Assembly (NCBI GenBank): GCA_025765615.1
Contig: JAIVFJ010000168.1
Location: 1 to 64,000 of the forward strand
DNA: 64,000 nt
Origin: Zopfochytrium polystomum
Taxonomy: Eukaryota > Chytridiomycota > Chytridiomycetes > Chytridiales > Chytridiaceae
Direction of reading: 5' to 3'
The notes under the pieces are model-generated. The model saw only the letters and a program-made list of their open reading frames with translations, made no database searches and was not told where the DNA came from. This document shows, one piece after another, positions 30,872 through 39,384 of the stretch. Position 1 is the stretch's first letter. Each line of letters opens with the position of its first letter. The position numbers and the translations under genes were made by a program.

Positions 30872-31224
30872 TCATGGCCAATATTGTAGTTCACAGAACC
30901 CACAGTCAAAGATTCAAGTACCACAGTTCACAGTCCACATTCAAAATTCAAGTTCCACAGCTTACAGTGTTTGCCAAGAACAGAACTCTCAGTCAAAGGT
31001 TCAAGAATCATGTCAGGAAAATGGCAGGACAAGGCAAGGCAGACAAAGGCAGACAAGGAACTGAGGAGCGATGATTGGATTGGATACAATAACTCACTTG
31101 AGCGATGGGACAGGTCCCCCATCCCCCTTTTATACCTTTTGAAAGTCTTCCTTGTCAAGACTCAAAGAAAGTTCCAGAAAGAGCAATTAGTAATACAATG
31201 ATACCAATGATGCCAATGACAACA
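30872..31224. other. repeat-like spacer with short direct repeats
   Basis: Contains loosely repeated CACAGTCAAAG/TTCAAGT-type units (about 30895-31005) and a TTTTATACC at about 31127. Probably part of the unknown element interrupted by the solo LTR. No gene. Confidence 0.35.
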
Positions 31225-31745
31225 AGTCAAGTCAGGAAAGCAAAGAAGGTTCCAGAAGGTTCTGTAAACAGTCTACTCTGAGTGAGTGAGTGGAAGGAGT
31301 GAATGAAGTGGAGATGTGTGTTTGTGGGTGGTCATTCTCCCCAACTTGGAGAGAAAGGAGAAAAACTCTGTTATGAATTATTGGTACATGATGATGATAT
31401 ACACGCTGTAATAGTTGCTAGGCAAGCATGACTGGCACAGGGTAAAAACCTCTCCTATATTATCTGCTTGAGCAGAGGAGGAGGAAAACTGTTGACACTG
31501 GGTTCTGTTCCACTTAATACTCAGTGTATTTGTCATCAGCGCAAGCCAGCGCCCAGGTCTGCATTGGCAGTGGCTCCCTCTCCCATGGGCATTGTGAGAA
31601 CGATAACTGACAGTCACAATAGGTTTGGGTCCGTCTTGTGCCTCTTGCTGCTAACCAGTCAGTTCCGCCTAACAGGTTCCACAAAGTTCCATGAAGGAAT
31701 GTTCTCGAAGGTTCCAGAGGTTTCCAGAGGGTGATTCATAACAAC
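31225..31745 (+). repeat. GGTTCC-rich repeat interrupted by a solo LTR
   Basis: The left part (31225-31262) and right part (31675-31743) together match the uninterrupted inverted copy at 28383-28495. Removing the LTR and one GGTTC copy restores the alignment. Confidence 0.82.
31263..31674 (+). mobile_element. solo LTR with 5-bp target duplication
   Basis: 412 bp beginning TGTAAACAG and ending CCTAACA, flanked by direct repeats GGTTC at 31258-31262 and 31675-31679. No internal element lies next to it, so it is the product of LTR-LTR recombination. TGT...ACA ends and a 5-bp duplication fit both Ty1/copia and Ty3/gypsy. It is unrelated in sequence to the 251-bp LTR at 19169. Confidence 0.9.
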
Positions 31746-31794
31746 ACTGCTGAAGAGCACAGCAACCTGGACCCATCAGACCTTTTGCTGGCAT

Positions 31795-31915
31795 CCAAGC
31801 TACCAAAGAATACCTCCCTTATGCTGATGTGTTTTCCAAGACCAAGGCAGACCTGCTACCAGCTCAGAGGCCTTATGACTGTGAAATTCCACTCAGCAGT
31901 TCTCCTACTCTGCAC
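31795..31915 (+). pseudogene. fragment of a second Ty3/gypsy pol (RT entry region)
   Basis: One frame reads EYLPYADVFSKTKADLLPAQRPYDCEIPL, matching the conserved segment just before the RT domain of Ty3/gypsy Pol (typical pattern: DVFSK-x-x-A-x-x-LP-x-x-R-x-x-D-x-x-I-x-L). The element at 20515 has the counterpart DDFPEVFSVFEGTPPSRPTDHKIKL, clearly a different family. It is short, with no flanking RT. Confidence 0.65.
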
Positions 31916-32770
31916 ACACACCCTTTCTGCTACACTTTCTGCAGGGTCAAGGCCCGAACGTTTCTTATTTTTTCCCTTAGTTGTCCAGTTGTTGTTTTCT
32001 TGTTGTTGACATTCGTCTTGTTGTTTATTTCCTTCCCAGCGTGTTAGCAGCTAGGGTGGCCGGTGTGCGGCAATGTGCTTCGTTCTGTAAAGGTTCTTGA
32101 CTTTCTGCCATTCCTGCGTGGCATTTCACTCTTCCTGTCACACAACCTTCGACTGCGTGGAATAATAATTAAAAAAAACCATTTTGGACGGAGACAGTGT
32201 GGGTGTCCAGCTCCAGCGACGCCGTGTGTGCGGCGCTGAAGCAGCACTCTCGCGAAAGAACTCGTATTTCTCGCCACCTTGCTCCATCCATGGATCATGT
32301 TTACTCGCCAAACGCTCAGTTTCTCTGAATTGTCGGACTCCGTCGACCTCCGCCTCAACAGGGGCCCGAAAGCAGTGATTGCTGCCACAAACTGATGTGA
32401 AGAGGTCGTGAATCGTCATGCACATGTGGTTTTTGCCTAGAAACACATTAGGGCGGGAGATCTAATGCTTGGTTGGTCTTGCAGCGGGCTGTGGGATGCG
32501 ACGACTCTCGACAGGTGCAACCACCTGCACAGGCACAATCGGCCCCATCGCGGTGCGAAACGTTTTCCTTCGTGTACTTGTCCCTCCCGAACGTTCTTCG
32601 CCCTGCCGCATCACCGTCAGCAGCCGCCCCAAAACGTCGGGCGTTGTTTGGTTGCTACGGTCGCTGCATCAGGGTACGCACACCTTTTAATCTTTTTGTT
32701 TGTCTCCGTCCAAAACGGGGCACGAGCAGCGCAGAAAAATCAATGCTGGCTGTAGGAGATTCTTGTCGAA
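31916..32770. other. non-genic mixture left of family copy 4
   Basis: No gene is supported. A minus-strand frame at 32138-32446 (IHDLFTSVCGSNHCFRAP, MEQGGEKYEFFRESAASAP) and a plus-strand frame near 32470-32680 have protein-like composition, but neither has a recognisable family or splice context. They may be exon fragments of displaced genes. Confidence 0.35.
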
Positions 32771-32826
32771 AGGTGCCCCCCAAACACAAAAAAACAAAAA
32801 GACAAAAAAAAAAAAAAAAAAAAAAA

Positions 32827-33794
32827 ATGGCCACCACCCCGAGCGAACGCAAAATGGACACCGAGTACATCACGTGAGGTTTTGGACCCCTCTTCTCGCC
32901 CCCAACCCGCCTGTAGCTTGCCCAAAGTGATCCCCGCCAGCCACGCAACCCGTCCTTCCGAGTTTGGTTGGTTTGCGGTTACTCCTTCGCAATCAACCCT
33001 GCCCCCTTTCCCCGTGCCTTCGCGCCTCTTCCCCAGAACTGCAAAACTAACCCGTTCTGCTTCCCCCAAAATCCCCTCCCTCATATACTTCCCCCGATCG
33101 CAGCAAACTCCGAATCGCGATCTCTCCGTTCTCTGATGGCAAATTTGACGACAACTTTAACCTGGAGGTGGCCAAAGTAAGTGAAGTTTTCATCCAATCT
33201 GGATGGAACTGGAAGCCACGTCCATGCCCGTCCCTCGTCCGATGACACACACAGACACACACACACACACAAACACAAAAACACAGGACACCCACGAAGT
33301 GCGCCTCGCACGAAAGTACCCTGCTCCGGGCTGGGACTTCGCAAACAAGTCGATCGGCGAGATGCCCGACGCCCTCCTTCACCAGCTCTTCCTAATCCCA
33401 TCGCACAAGTTGGGGCGAAGGGGTCGGCGGGATCCAAAACGTCGCGACTGGTTTGTGGCTGGAGCACGACCCCAAGACGGGCAAACTCAAAGCCGTGGAG
33501 GAGTTCACCGGCGCGCCGGACCAGATCTTCGAGTGCCTGCGTCACTTTTACGGCGATGATGGCACGCTGTTCATGACGCCAAGACCGGGGCCAATGTTCG
33601 TGGGGCCAGAGGGCGAGATTGGCGTGCTCTCGTTCCTCCTCGGGACCGACGGGAAGCCGCTGGGCAGGCCGTCCGGGGGCGGCAGCGGCGACGGCGACGG
33701 CGCAGTTGTGTACGACATTGTCGCGTTGCCGGAAAGCGAGTACAAATGTGACTTTGAGTTCTTGGGGTATGGCGGCATCGATGCCATATGGTGA
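32827..33794 (+). pseudogene. dispersed-family copy 4: frameshifted and promoter-truncated
   Basis: Exons 32827-32873, 33104-33176 and 33287-33794 mirror copies 2 and 3, with both introns kept. In exon 3 near 33412 the run reads GTTGGGGCGAAG where the others read GTTGGGCGAAG. The extra G shifts the frame after SHKLG; the original frame resumes as WLEHDPKTGKLK ... YKCDFEFLGY and ends TGA at 33792-33794. Upstream homology starts only at GGTGCCCC (about 32772), so the TATA box of copies 2 and 3 is absent. Probably a non-functional copy, unless the extra G is a sequence error and another promoter is used. Confidence 0.85.
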
Positions 33795-35024
33795 AATGTG
33801 GGCGTGCATAGAAAGCAAAGCGTGTTGCATCCATCAACCCAAAAAAATTTTCTGCCGCAGCCGTCGTGGTCGTCGTCCTGGTCGCGGCCTTTGTCACGTT
33901 GGACGTCACCGTGTCCATCACCGGAGCCGATCGGACCCCTTCGATTTAATCCGGTTTGCAGCCTAGTGGAAAAAGGACTGGACTCACTGGCGTCCAGCAT
34001 CCCCGCGAGGGCGCGTCGGCCACCGACTGTGGCACGCCTACGCCGTGGTGGAACACAGCAAAGGATGGCCAGTGCTTCGAAAAATGCAGTTTGCTGAAGG
34101 AACGCCGGACGAGGGCAAAGGGAGGGTATTTGCATGGCATTTATTTGTAGGTGTTGATGCAGCTACGGTTGCAAACTTGGTAACTTGAAACACCTCACTC
34201 ACTGCAGTGCTACTCTGCTGCGTCTCCCTTACAACTGTCTCCCTTACAACAACAACTTGGACAGACTACTTCCCGCTTCGAAAACGTGAAAACTTCAATA
34301 AATGCCACTTCAAGGGGTAAAGCAAGCAGCAACTTTATGGTTTGTGGTTAGTAGATTCTTCCCTGATCGACTTTGTGACAAGGTGCGCGGGCGCGTTCTT
34401 TCGGGGAATTACCTGGCCCGTGACAAGGGCAGTCGATGCACAAAAGCCAAGAAAGAAGGAAAACGGGGAGACCAAAAGACAGAGCAGTGGCCAGCCAGCC
34501 AGTTGGTACTTTCAGTCAGTCAGGTAAACGCGCCCACCCCCCATGCCCTTCACATCGCTTCGCTCTACCCGCGCCTTCCCCCCCTCCATCCCTCTCTCCC
34601 TCCCTCCCTCCCTCCCTCCCTTACCCCCCGCCACCTCTTCTCCTCCTCCTCCTCCTGTAGATCTGTTGTTGTTTTCCGTGTGATGCTTTCATTTCCACAG
34701 ACCTGTACCGAGAACATAATCCCATGTTGGAGAACGGATAGACTGACGGGAACAAGAAAAAAAAAAAAAAAAGCAACAGAGAAAGCAGAAAGAAGGAGGA
34801 GGAGGAGCACCCACACATCCTGAAATCATAAATGCCTGATCGCTAACGGCACCCTTCGTCTTTGTCATTGACCAACAAACAGATCCACTCACCGACCGAT
34901 CGTCTCTCTGTCTCTCTCTCTCTCTCTCTCTTTCTGCTCTTCTTCTCACTCATTCCTTTTTTTCTCGTCCCTATTGGCTCCCACTGACTCGCTTAGAACG
35001 AGGAACCATCAGCGAACTGTATCC
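33795..35024. other. non-genic spacer
   Basis: 3' homology to the other copies fades by about 33850. Just after it (33853-33948) a frame reads VVVLVAAFVTLDVTVSITGADR before TAA, like a severed exon with a hydrophobic segment. Further on are C/T-rich tracts (34580-34660), an A run (about 34757) and a CT microsatellite (34905-34935). Frames such as 34302-34500 are not convincing. Confidence 0.4.
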
Positions 35025-35519
35025 TCACAAAATGCGAGCACAAGCTTCAATAAATTTTTCATCAACACCAAAATCGATGGCCCTGTGTCGCATGTGGAGA
35101 ATCCCGGAGACCGAGCGCGTTGTTTTTATCCAGGCGTCTTGCCCAGTCTGTAGTCTGGTGTGGTGTGTGTTGTCGGCAGTGCTGGCGGTGCGAACGCATC
35201 GTGGGGGCTGGGCCCAGCTCCCTCTCCCTTTGGGGCTCTGCTCATGCCAAAGCATTCTCAGCTGGTCCGTCCCACCAGCGAGCGTGCTACCAAAGGGCGA
35301 ACACATGCGCGGGGTCATTGACCGGTGGCTTTGGTCAAACACTGGTTTCCACATCCTCTTGTCGTCAATCGCAACGATCAATCTTTTTATCCTCCCTCCG
35401 TGCCGCTCCGGGCAGAACCTGCCCTTGCTACGCACACCTTGTTTGTCGTCTGTTTCACATTCCAAAAGAAAGCAAGCTGTTGAAGAATCAGACGCGACAT
35501 CTTCACTGGTGCCGCACAA
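35025..35519 (-). CDS. possible small protein, unrecognised
   Basis: A 164-codon minus-strand frame with mixed composition: RHGGRIKRLIVAIDDKRMWK, VFDQSHRSMTPRMCSPFG, LHMRHRAIDFGVDEKFIEAC. No family, splice partner or promoter is recognised, and plus-strand frames overlap it. It may be real, a gene fragment or chance. Confidence 0.25.
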   Translation of the reverse strand: MCGTSEDVASDSSTACFLLECETDDKQGVRSKGRFCPERHGGRIKRLIVAIDDKRMWKPVFDQSHRSMTPRMCSPFGSTLAGGTDQLRMLWHEQSPKGRGSWAQPPRCVRTASTADNTHHTRLQTGQDAWIKTTRSVSGILHMRHRAIDFGVDEKFIEACARIL

Positions 35520-35935
35520 TGAGGGGGGTGGGTCGGCAAGTCCGACTCACTGGACGAAATGCCGCGACCCTGCCGCTTGCAATGGATGCCAGTGGAGGCA
35601 AGGCTTCAGGGAGGGATGGAGGGAGAGCAGACACTTGGGCGACGCCGCCAACCTCGTCAACCTGGACCACCCAGGCGAATTTAGCTGGCGCATGGCTGGT
35701 GCTTGCGCTTTTAAACAGGACCGTCCGGGGGCGTGAAGCGCAAATGGGTCGCGATGAGTTGCTGCCGCTGCTGCTGCTGCTGGATACGCGGAGCCGAAGC
35801 AGGCTCGCTCGACCCGTGCGTGACCTTCACTGCTTTTCAGCGTCGCGTGGATGGGCCGGGAGGCACTTACAACCAGTGTGTCTTCATTCTGTCGTTGGCA
35901 CGAAAAAACGATAAGGAAAAAAAACGCAAAACTGC

Positions 35936-36480
35936 ATGCCGCGCAAGCTCGCCCCCGCCGCCGCCGCCCCCGCAACAGCACCAGCAGCCACCCTCGCCTT
36001 TACCCTCGTCTTCACCCTCGCCGCTTCCACTGCTGTCGCGGCGACCGCTCTGACCCTCGCTACCCAACAACAAGAACAACAACAACACCGCCGCGCAGCC
36101 GTCGACGCCGCCGTTGCGGTCCCTTCGGTCGCCGTGCCCATGCACGCTCTGCAAGGTAGAGAGAGGTGTGCGCATTGCGTCGCTGTGTGTGTGTGTGTGT
36201 GTGTGTGTATACGGTCAGACCCAACTAACATTCCCCGCCACCGCCTCAGCCCCAACGGCACACGCACGCCCCGACTTCGCGGCACACACCCCGCCCGCGC
36301 TCGAAGACCTGTCCAAACGCGCCGAGCCCCTCCCCGCCGCCGGCCGGAGGACGACGACGCACGTGAGCCGCCACCCCCGCCGCCGCGGCCGGCGCGGCCA
36401 TCGTCGATGCAACAGCGCCAGACACCGCCGACGATGCCGCGGCCGTCGCCGTCACCGTCGCCATCGCGGGGTAGTGGGAC
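35936..36480 (+). CDS. possible small Ala-rich protein with a hydrophobic N-terminus
   Basis: Exon 1 (35936-36155) starts MPRKLAPAAAAP and contains a hydrophobic stretch (LAFTLVFTLAASTAVAATAL) followed by QQQEQQQHRR. A plausible intron with (GT)n (36156-36249) joins in phase 1 to ARPDFAAHTPPALEDLSKRAEP. Beyond about 36360 three frames compete: one ends with a coding-like Ala/Val stretch and TAG at 36472-36474, another runs Arg-rich to about 36755. A frame break like those in the neighbouring genes is possible. Not recognised; the 3' end is unreliable. Confidence 0.35.
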
Positions 36481-36944
36481 GACGGCGGCGGGGGCGGAGG
36501 GTGGGCGGCAAGCTGCGACGACAGCGGCGGCAGCGGCGACGGCGGCGGCGGGGAAAGAGGCGCCGGCGGCGAGGGCGGCGGCGTCGAACGCGGCACGCTG
36601 TTCGAGGGAAGCGTGCGGTGTCCGGGACGAGCGGCGCCGGCGGGGGCGCAGGACAAGAAGAGACTGGCGCGGAGTTGACGGCGCTGTGGGACGCGCTGAG
36701 TGGGGGGGCGGGGGCGGGGGCGGCAAGGCACAGAGGGACTGGAACGAAGGGCTAGTTGAAGGCCACACAAAAAACAGAAGAAAAAAAAAACCATGAATGT
36801 TTGCTGCCAAGAGATCTCGTGCACTTCCCTCGTCAAGGGAAGCAACAAGTCGATTGACTTCTGAAAAGAAGTTAATTGCCCATTTGGTTTTTGCACAGCA
36901 TCGCCACAGCGTCTGGGTGCCTCAACGTGTACAAGATGGTCGAA

Positions 36945-37007
36945 CAATTTTCCCAGCTTCGGCTTCCTTCGTGCCGTCGTGTCAATCATTCCCTTCGTTT
37001 GTGACAC
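36945..37007 (-). mobile_element. Ty1/copia gag fragment
   Basis: The minus strand encodes IDTTARRKPKLGKLF, matching LDTTARRKPKLGGLF at the start of the copia relic at 26576; the DNA is also similar over about 35 bp. The frame continues a little further without recognised gag. It lies about 300 bp from the tRNA-Gly gene. Confidence 0.65.
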
Positions 37008-37303
37008 CAGCGGCTGGGAATTCGGAGTTATGTCATCAGGGCATTCAGGGTATGCCGGCTTACCACTTCGGACATTGGGGACGCCTCAGGACCCAATGCA
37101 GAACGGTGCTATAATGGTAACTATGTAGGTGTGTGTGTGAGAGATCTTGACAAGGAAAGGGGGGGAAAAAAAAAACCACTGCAAGGTCAAACGCTGAACC
37201 AAACACTGCGCACTCTGGCTCACTTGGTAATTCTTGCTGGAAACCAGTTTCGAAACGCAGCAATACTACAAAATATTTCAACGCCGGAATCTTGAACCAA
37301 CAA

Positions 37304-37374
37304 GCAACAGTGGTTCAGTGGTAGAATTATCGCCTGCCACGCGGTAGACCCGGGTCCGATTCCCGGCTGTTGCA
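37304..37374 (+). tRNA. tRNA-Gly (anticodon GCC)
   Basis: Full cloverleaf. The acceptor stem GCAACAG (37304-37310) pairs with CTGTTGC (37367-37373), with discriminator A at 37374. The D-arm box-A-like segment is TGGTTCAGTGG, the anticodon loop CTGCCAC has GCC at 37336-37338, and the T-arm box-B segment is GGGTCCGATTCCC. Canonical eukaryotic tRNA-Gly. No intron. A clear T run for Pol III termination is not seen in the first ~35 nt downstream. Confidence 0.96.
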
Positions 37375-37563
37375 TACGCCTGCAGTCTAAATTATAGGCG
37401 CACAGGCATTTCTATTCGCGCTCACCATTTCATTCGACTTGGGTTTGGTCACGCCGCCACTTTGCGGCCTATGTTGAGAACCATCTATTTCGCTCACTTC
37501 CAATCGTCCGGCCTCACTTATCCACACACCCCCAACACCCCACACTCACATTATCCGCTGCCA

Positions 37564-38105
37564 TCACGCGACGCCCGACGGATCCCAGCAGTACTTTGTG
37601 CACGGTACACCGCCCTCGGCCGTGATCCCGTCCAGCGCCGCCATCGCCTGTCAGGGCGGAAAAGTTGGCAAGCGGAGGGAGGGGAACAAGAAAAGGAAAA
37701 AGGAAATGGTCAAACGAATCAGAAACGAGACTCCTTCCCACCCGTCACCCCTCTCTCGCTTCACTCACCTCATCCATGCCCCCCCACCCCACCCGCCCCC
37801 ACCACAAAATTCTCCCTCGCCCTCTCCGCGCTCCGCGTCTTGACCACCACCGCCACCCCGCGCCACTCCACCGCCCACCGCAACAACACCTGCGCCGCCG
37901 TCGCTGACGACGCGGCCGCCACCCGCCGGATCACGGCTTGCGCCGCGGCCGCGGCTGGCTCGGTCGCGTCGTCGCCGACGACGAGCCGCCCTTCGCCCAG
38001 AGGGGAGTAACCCTGCACTTGGATCCCGTGCGAGGCGCAGGCGGCGAGGGTCGCGTGCGGGATGTGGAGTGGGTGAAATTCGATCTGGGGTGGGTGGGGC
38101 CGCCG

Positions 38106-38145
<40 letters not shown>

Positions 38146-38624
38146 CCAAAACTACAACCCAGGTACCAGACCTGGTTCACCGCCGGCGCGACCGCAGCGT
38201 ACCCGCACAGCTCCTCAACGTGCCGCTCCGTAAAGTTGCTGACGCCAATGTGCCGCACCAGGCCCTCCGCGTGCGCGCGCTCCAGCGCGCGCCACGTCTC
38301 GCGCCGCCGCGCCGCGTGCTGCGCGCTGTTGGGGGGCAGCCCCGCGCTGCCGGGCCAGTGGATCAGCATGAGGTCGATGTCTGTGGGGTGGACCGGGAGC
38401 GGGGGGGGGTGGAAGAGGGGTGGGTCGCAAGGGCAGGTAAGGCGGTGGAGGCGGGTACAGAAACCAAATAAAAAGTGGGGGGAGTGTGACATAATGTGTT
38501 TTACACTCAAAGTTCAGCCGCTGGAGCGAGTCGAGGATCGACTGGTACGCCTTTTCCCCGGCGTTGCGTGGCGCTTGCGTTCCCCACCGGAGAGAGGAAC
38601 AGAGAGACGACGGGCGAGTTAGTT

Positions 38625-38665
<41 letters not shown>

Positions 38666-39227
38666 GCGCAAACACACCCACAGATTTTGCTCGTGACAAA
38701 CACGTCGCCGCGCGCCACGACGCCTGCGGCAAAGAGCTCGCCGAGCGCCGCGCCCACGTCCGCTTCGTTCTTGTACACTTGCGCCGTGTCGATCGAGCGG
38801 TAGCTGGGGGGGGTCCAGTGTGTTGGCGTGTGTGTGTGTGTGTGTGTGGTGGGCGTGTGTGGGCGCGTGTATGGGTCAAGAAGGGGTTGGGGAGCTTGGG
38901 AAAAGGCTCGCCGTGGCGGGCCGACCCCAGAGGATGAAAAACACCCCCCCGTCTTACCCTACGTCGATGGCTGCGCGGAGTGCGGACCTGGCGTTCGGTG
39001 GGATGGGTGAGTTGTCAGATTTGGGCAATTCAATTCCGCTTCCGTAAGGAGACGCCGTGGAGGGGGGCCGAGCATTGGGGGGGGGCGAAGCGCGGGCGTG
39101 TACCAGGGAAGGGGGGAAAGGGGGGGCGGCAGAACCTGAGCTCGTCGCCCTTCATGCGGTACGTGCCAAACGACAGCATCGGGACGACCCGTCGGGCCGA
39201 CCCCGATGGCCGCGGATCGGAGGACAT
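37564..39227 (-). CDS. aldo/keto reductase (2,5-diketogluconate reductase-like)
   Basis: NADPH-dependent carbonyl reductase. Seven exons (39136-39227, 38958-39038, 38682-38803, 38505-38573, 38172-38380, 37803-38084, 37564-37647) give 312 aa in frame, a typical AKR length. Catalytic tetrad: Asp and Tyr in SIDTAQVYKNE, Lys in VTSKI, His in LIHWPG. Family signatures are GLVRHIGVSNFTERHVEEL, QIEFHPLH, VQGYSPLGEG and the cofactor loop VVVKTRSAERARENFV. The C-terminus ends CTKYCWDPSGVA, close to the usual YCWDP ending. The join between exons 6 and 7 lacks the usual FxF/L-x-x-E segment, so a short exon there may be missed. Several introns hold long A/T runs (about 38108-38142 and 38627-38663). The RING gene starts upstream on the same strand. 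Confidence 0.92.
38108..38142. repeat. poly(A) run in an aldo/keto reductase intron
   Basis: A single-base run of more than 30 A on the plus strand (poly(T) in gene orientation), inside the intron between exons 5 and 6. A similar run is at 38627-38663 in the next intron. The exact lengths are likely unreliable. Confidence 0.8.
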
Positions 39228-39384
39228 GTCAGTGACGGTTGGTTGAAGAAGCTGCCAGTCCACTCCAAACGAAAGAGGGCCAACACCTTCAAGCGTATGG
39301 CGGGCCACGGTCGGACGCTTCATCCACATTGTTGTACGCAAACGAAAGAGAAAAAAACACGCTTCTCAGAATTAAAATAAGCTT

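Noticed and set aside
36246..36810. Minus-strand Ala/Pro-rich frame as a gene
   Set aside because: Composition follows the CG repeats and no domain or splice structure is visible; only the short copia similarity near 37000 is supported on that strand.
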